DNA of 64,000 bases from Apostichopus japonicus (lineage: Eukaryota > Echinodermata > Holothuroidea > Aspidochirotida > Stichopodidae). The translations under genes and the position numbers were made by a program. The DNA is taken from contig NC_092564.1 of NCBI RefSeq assembly GCF_037975245.1, positions 10,642,484 to 10,706,483 on the forward strand, given 5' to 3'. Position 1 is the first letter of the stretch. Every line of letters begins with the position of its first letter. Positions 59,189 through 64,000 of the stretch are shown here, one piece after another. Below the pieces are notes generated by a model, which made no database searches, had not been told where the DNA came from, and saw only the letters and a list, made by a program, of their open reading frames with translations.

Positions 59189-62100
59189 GTGCGTTGGAAT
59201 TTTCCTTGTCTCTGGCCCCCTCTACCTTCCATTCTTCTCCCCACCCTCTCTGCATTTATCTATTAAGTCCACATTCTTAAAGGATATCTCTTGTTTTAGA
59301 TTATGAAGAGCAGAGCCACCCACCTATTTCTGTTTATAGATTGTTTACGATTTGCATACTAGTATAAAGTATACCGACTAAGTTCGGTAGTATGTCAGCT
59401 GATAAGGCTTTTTGTTTCATGGACAAGACCGTAATAACTTGGTGTAGGGTTACACAGCAGTTGTACGGGTATGCTACTGTAGACAAGGACAGAATAAAGC
59501 GCCCTCGCTACCTGTTGTGTTCTAATGCGTCTCATACCAGCACAACAGTGTCCTGTTTCATTTAAGCTTTTACACTGGTTCGAGAGTAAACCACCTGTAT
59601 CAGCCCGATGACCCCCTAGTAATATTGTAAACATTGATCAAGATCTAATAATATGGTAAAGTTTGATCAAGGTACCAGTTTACTTTAGAAAGTCTTTTTT
59701 TTTCTGTCTGTAGTTAGGTAATAGCTTGGCTGGCCTATCCCCCAATCCCAACAATTATTTTTATGTTATTTGATTAAGCATTATCTTGACCGCACCTACC
59801 AATGGGCTGCCAAAAACTTAAGTATCCTTGCTTAGAAAAATTGTAAAAATCTTCATCATTAATCCAAAACAAGCACTAAGTAATAGAAAGAGAGAAAATA
59901 AAAGGGGGGGGGGCAATTTTGTTTTATCAATGTGCCTGGTGTGACAGTCGTTAGGATACGATTCATGTGTACTTATTAAAGTGTGGTGAAAATGATGGAT
60001 GGTCTCGACATTCCTTCCGTTAGGTTCTATGTAAGTAATATCAGTGAATGTACCACAAGAAAGTACATGAGCTATGGGGAAAAGTTGAGATATTAGCCAC
60101 TCCCCCCTCCTCCCCCCCCACCCCACTCCACCCAGTAAAATGTGTGGGTAAATTGACACTGAAGCTAGTACTTGGACATGCCACTGGAGTTGCACTTCAT
60201 GTTAAAATCAATAGGTTGAACAAACTTCCATTGATAAGATCGAATTAATTGATCAATCTCAACTTACTAAAGCCAGCTTACTCGGAAACAAATATCTTTC
60301 AGTTATGGCTTGTTTTGATATTCTTCATTAATGATTACACAAAGTGATTGGTTTTAAGTGTAGAAATCATGTCACCTTTTATGTGAGTCATAAATCAATG
60401 CTTTGCTTTACTTTTGTTGGTGAACTCGGTTTGATCAGTGCTGTTCTACCCAACCTCTACCCCCCACCTATCCCCACCCCCCAAATTGCAGTTGTTTTCG
60501 GATTGGTTTGACTAGACTCACATGTTTGAAAGACTTGCCTGCAGCTTTTGCTTACTTTTCAATTGAGTGTTTTGTTTTGAAATTATTTTTGAAGTGATAT
60601 CGTTTTCGTAAGCTTCACTTTCACCCTTTTTTTGCATGAAAAAATGTTTTTATGGTAATGTGTGTATCTTTGCTGAACATCAGAAAGAAAAAAAATACAA
60701 GAAGATAATTTCATAATGAAACTATAGTTTAGAGAATTAATACCCAGGAGATTCTCAAAGAAGATTATTTTAGATTTGCCAGATTTTCTGAAAACATCGG
60801 TTCTGATCCTGCCAGACTCTATGTTTATTGTTCAGTTAAAGTAGCATTCAGCTTGAAAAATCTCAATAAAAAACCAAACCATGTATTCCATATCAAATAC
60901 GAACATAATTGATGTTCAAATGATAGAAATTACACAAAGAGGAAGTTTTGACCTTCGACTATGTCCATATTAGCTGTTAGCGTTAGTCTTTACCATGTTT
61001 TTACTGTTTCTAGCTTTAGTGTTTGGCTAACAAACAGTTTAAAACAAAAAAAAATGGGGGAAAAAGTGCTCCTTTAATCCTTTAAATTACAGTAGTGCAT
61101 GTCACCTTTAAACCCTGTCTTTCTTCAATCTCCTTAAACTAGATCCCCCAAAATTGCTTGACTTTCTCTCCAAACTGGGATGTTGCCTCGACCAAAAAGA
61201 GGGGAGAAAGGAGAAACTGTTTTCTTTCTTAATTCAGCCATCTTTTTGGGCATTTGCTACAATGATGTGATTTTGCTGTGACGTTGTCACAACTTGTCAC
61301 AACGTGTCACAAGTCTGTATTTACTCTGTCGTTGTCGTTGATGTTGTTGCAAGTTTTGGTTTTCCTTCCCCACTCGGTCGACCAGGATGCGCCACTGTCG
61401 GATTCTCGTGACGGTATGTAACCAGGCCAACAGGAATAGGAAATAAATTTAATAACAAAACAAGAACAATAGCGCATCTTGGGAATAAAAGCAACCGAAA
61501 TATCATCATTTTGTCACGGTGGATTTATATTGCAGACTTGAGGTTTCCGTATTATCTATGAGGACATTATTAGAACAAACATCAGTAGCAACTGAAGTTC
61601 TCTCTCACCCTGTTTACTTCATCCATTTTCAATTTTCTTGGTGGTGAAGGGTGATGGGTGTGGGGAAGTGGGGGGGTTAAATGCCACCCTGAATATTTAA
61701 AATATGCAAAATTCTTAAAACCATAGAAAGATCAAATGTAAGAGAGGATTAAGATGTCTTACTTTACTTTTCATATAGCAGAAGGGACAGAGGTGATCAG
61801 GCTAATTAGCCATGTGAAGTTGCACCTCTTTGGGCGTGGGTTGGAGGGGGAGAAATACACCAAGGGTTTCGTACAGAAATATTGCATAATATTGCCTTCA
61901 CCTGGTGGTAATTAGAATTGAATGAAAAGTGTAGTACGTTAAATGCTACTTCACAAAATTGATTGATCTTTTAGCTTTCAATGCAGTCTTCGTCTCTGAA
62001 ATGCTCTCTCAACCGATTCTCCATTCAGTGATAAAAGGACATCTGGATTCAACTTTAAGTCTCTGCTTGTTTGTTTGTTTCTCTCCTCTCTAAATATGAA

Positions 62101-64000
62101 AGTCTCAATATCTGTCCCATCCATGTTTTGCCATGCCAAGCATCATATATTTACGGACTAATTGCACCCATTTCGACGGTGCTGAAGTAAAACTCATTAA
62201 AGTGTTTTTAGGGAACTATCCAGTAGCTACCTGACCCGACTGTCAACTTACTTTCTATGGTTTCAATTTTTTCTTTAAATCCATTGGGATATGGGTATTT
62301 TGAGTTTTTCATATGACGTAAACACAAACAAAAATGTTGGTCATGAATAGCACACAGCTCCTCTGTTTTTACTTACATTTCAAAACTGAGTAAATTGGTT
62401 GGTTTTATAACTTGCCTCGTAGTTGTGTTCTGATGAATATCCTTCATTGTTTGTACTTACTTTCATGTGATATTTAGGTATAAAGCCCCATTATGCCTCC
62501 CATTATAAACACGAACAAACTGTTCCCTAACCCTATTTTGGTACCATTGTGTAGTTAATAAGCAGACAATCTTGTAGGTGCATTGTTTGCCAAATATTTT
62601 GGCCGAATCTCAGAGAACGAGCGAGAATAGAAACCTCCAAAACATTATTCAGACCGTCCAGATAGAATGCATAGTGAGACTTAAACATCAAAGGACAAGA
62701 TGTACAGTGACCTTTGAGTTAATGTTATATATTCTTTGATGGTATGATATTCCTTTTATTACCCTTATATTTCTTACATCATGGTGAAGCGTGTAAAACC
62801 TACCTTTATAATCCCCACCGGTTTCATACACAGTGTATCAAAGACTGGAACAGTATGAACTATCTTTTTAACTGTTTCCATTCATTTAGAAGATAGTACA
62901 GTATTCAAATGGTGGCCTTTACTGTAGAGTTGTTTACTCTGTTGTTCACACTGAAAGTTGAGTATAATTATTAAAGTTACATAATATATGCTGCAAGACA
63001 CTTGGGGCGATATTTTATGAAGGAAGTACGTTCCTTTGTAGCTACTTGTTCTGTTTGCTATATGATCTAACTGTTAACAATGAATTATTTGACAACCTGT
63101 AGGTTTTATTTTCGCACTCAAATGAGTACTTATTAATGATTACCCACATTGTTGATTATTATAGATGTGATTGAACACACAATATCACAACCTAATTAAA
63201 AGGCTTGTATTAGTATACATCTCTCTCCAGAGGCTCCAGTTCACTGAACTTTCATCAAGGGATGTCATTTTCTTATCATGTTTTCAGTTTTAGTACTTTT
63301 ATCTTTTATGTTACTGTTTAATTATTCAATTATGGTGTGTATGTATGCTGTTGATAAATAAAAAGGATTCCAGCTTCCACGGAGTGGTAAATTAAATGGC
63401 TGTCCTTTGAGTTTCTTATAAAGCTAAGATTTATATCAGAGCTGTAACATTATGTAAATGTGGTTTTCTGTTTCTTAATCTTGGCGTCCAATTGCACTAC
63501 ACATCCAACAAGTGCAGATACCCCCTCCCCCCACTCCAAAGATAATAATGGGGTTACACGGCCCTTGTAATAATAATAATGAGCAGTTATTTTTACAAAG
63601 CTTAACCAAACACAAATGTGGGAGAAGCCCGCACAGGCGTATGGATCACAACTTACACTACGGGTGGCTTCCAATTCAACATTTTATATAAAATTTAGAA
63701 ACTCATTTCAGATGGGAAAACTGTAGACTGCTCTTGGATGATAAACCCACCTTACATAGAACCTCCTGATTGCCAAACCTCATTGCTTCAAATGCCATTG
63801 CCTTTATCCACTTGATCACAGCACCAGTAGGTGGTTCATCCTAGATGAAACCTGGCAGAGGGAGGGGGGGGGCACCTAAGATACAGTTACAGCAACTGAA
63901 GTAGATATAACTATTGATTCTATTAAAATTTAGCAAACCTCTACTTTACCCAACCTCTACTTCAAGACATGCATAAGGAACAGATGCTCTAGAACTGCAC
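59189..64000. other. A+T-rich region without a recognised gene
   Basis: No open frame with motifs and no strong splice-bounded exon. Visible items are a short triple TTGTCACAAC-type repeat near 61286-61316, poly-G and poly-C tracts (59906, 60104), an AATAAT run near 63570 and a possible polyadenylation-like AATAAA at 63356-63361. The open frames at 59395-60195, 61321-61509 and 63450-63674 look accidental. Confidence 0.5.

Noticed and set aside
59395-60248. Open frames of 66-125 codons
   Set aside because: No splice support, no motifs, and low-complexity G or C tracts inside.

Overview
The window is eukaryotic (animal) DNA. There are no bacterial-style operons or ribosome binding sites, recognisable coding segments are split by GT/AG introns, and much of the sequence is retroelement debris. 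The mix of elements (Tx1/L1-type and CR1/L2/jockey-type LINEs, a DIRS-type fragment, an intron-bearing Ginger/GIN-like integrase, MITE-like elements) and a stretch rich in the word AGGCCTA suggest a marine invertebrate, possibly an echinoderm. That assignment is inference and low confidence.

Region 1 (1-25434) is one uninterrupted satellite: about 154 head-to-tail copies of a 165-bp unit, starting before the window. Each unit carries a perfect GGTTCGAACC (RNA polymerase III B-box-like) with an A-box-like word 51 nt upstream on the minus strand and T4 runs after it, so the monomer looks tRNA/SINE-derived. The copies fall into linked sequence subtypes, and multi-unit blocks are duplicated, including a clear 9-unit (1485 bp) higher-order repeat. 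The right edge is more diverged and abuts the A-rich tail of a LINE.

Region 2 (25434-32210) is a pile of retroelements: a minus-strand 5'-truncated Tx1/L1-type LINE, DIRS-type reverse transcriptase fragments carrying an internal duplication, a LINE 3' end, then a plus-strand CR1/L2/jockey-group LINE ending in microsatellites.

Region 3 (32210-47500) is A+T-rich. It holds a plus-strand, multi-exon integrase-like gene (35961-41421) whose splice sites and D-D35-E residues survive although stops and frameshifts show decay. It also has MITE-like inverted-repeat elements, a broken His-Me finger endonuclease-like exon (44.6-45.0 kb), a 3' LINE scrap (45.6-46.3 kb) and a minus-strand fragment of an unrecognised nuclease/transposase-like protein (46.3-46.85 kb).

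Region 4 (47570-52930) is a nearly full-length but decayed minus-strand LINE. It has an ORF1 with three CCHC knuckles, and an ORF2 with apurinic-type endonuclease, reverse transcriptase and a conserved 3' hairpin. An 881-bp inverted-repeat element is inserted in ORF2, and removing it with one target copy restores the frame.

Region 5 (52930-64000) holds a 47-bp minisatellite, four phase-0 candidate exons of a gene I do not recognise (53.5, 55.3, 58.15, 59.1 kb), a GAATA-rich foldback, and then about 4.8 kb where I see no gene. No tRNA, rRNA, CRISPR or intact protein-coding gene is supported.
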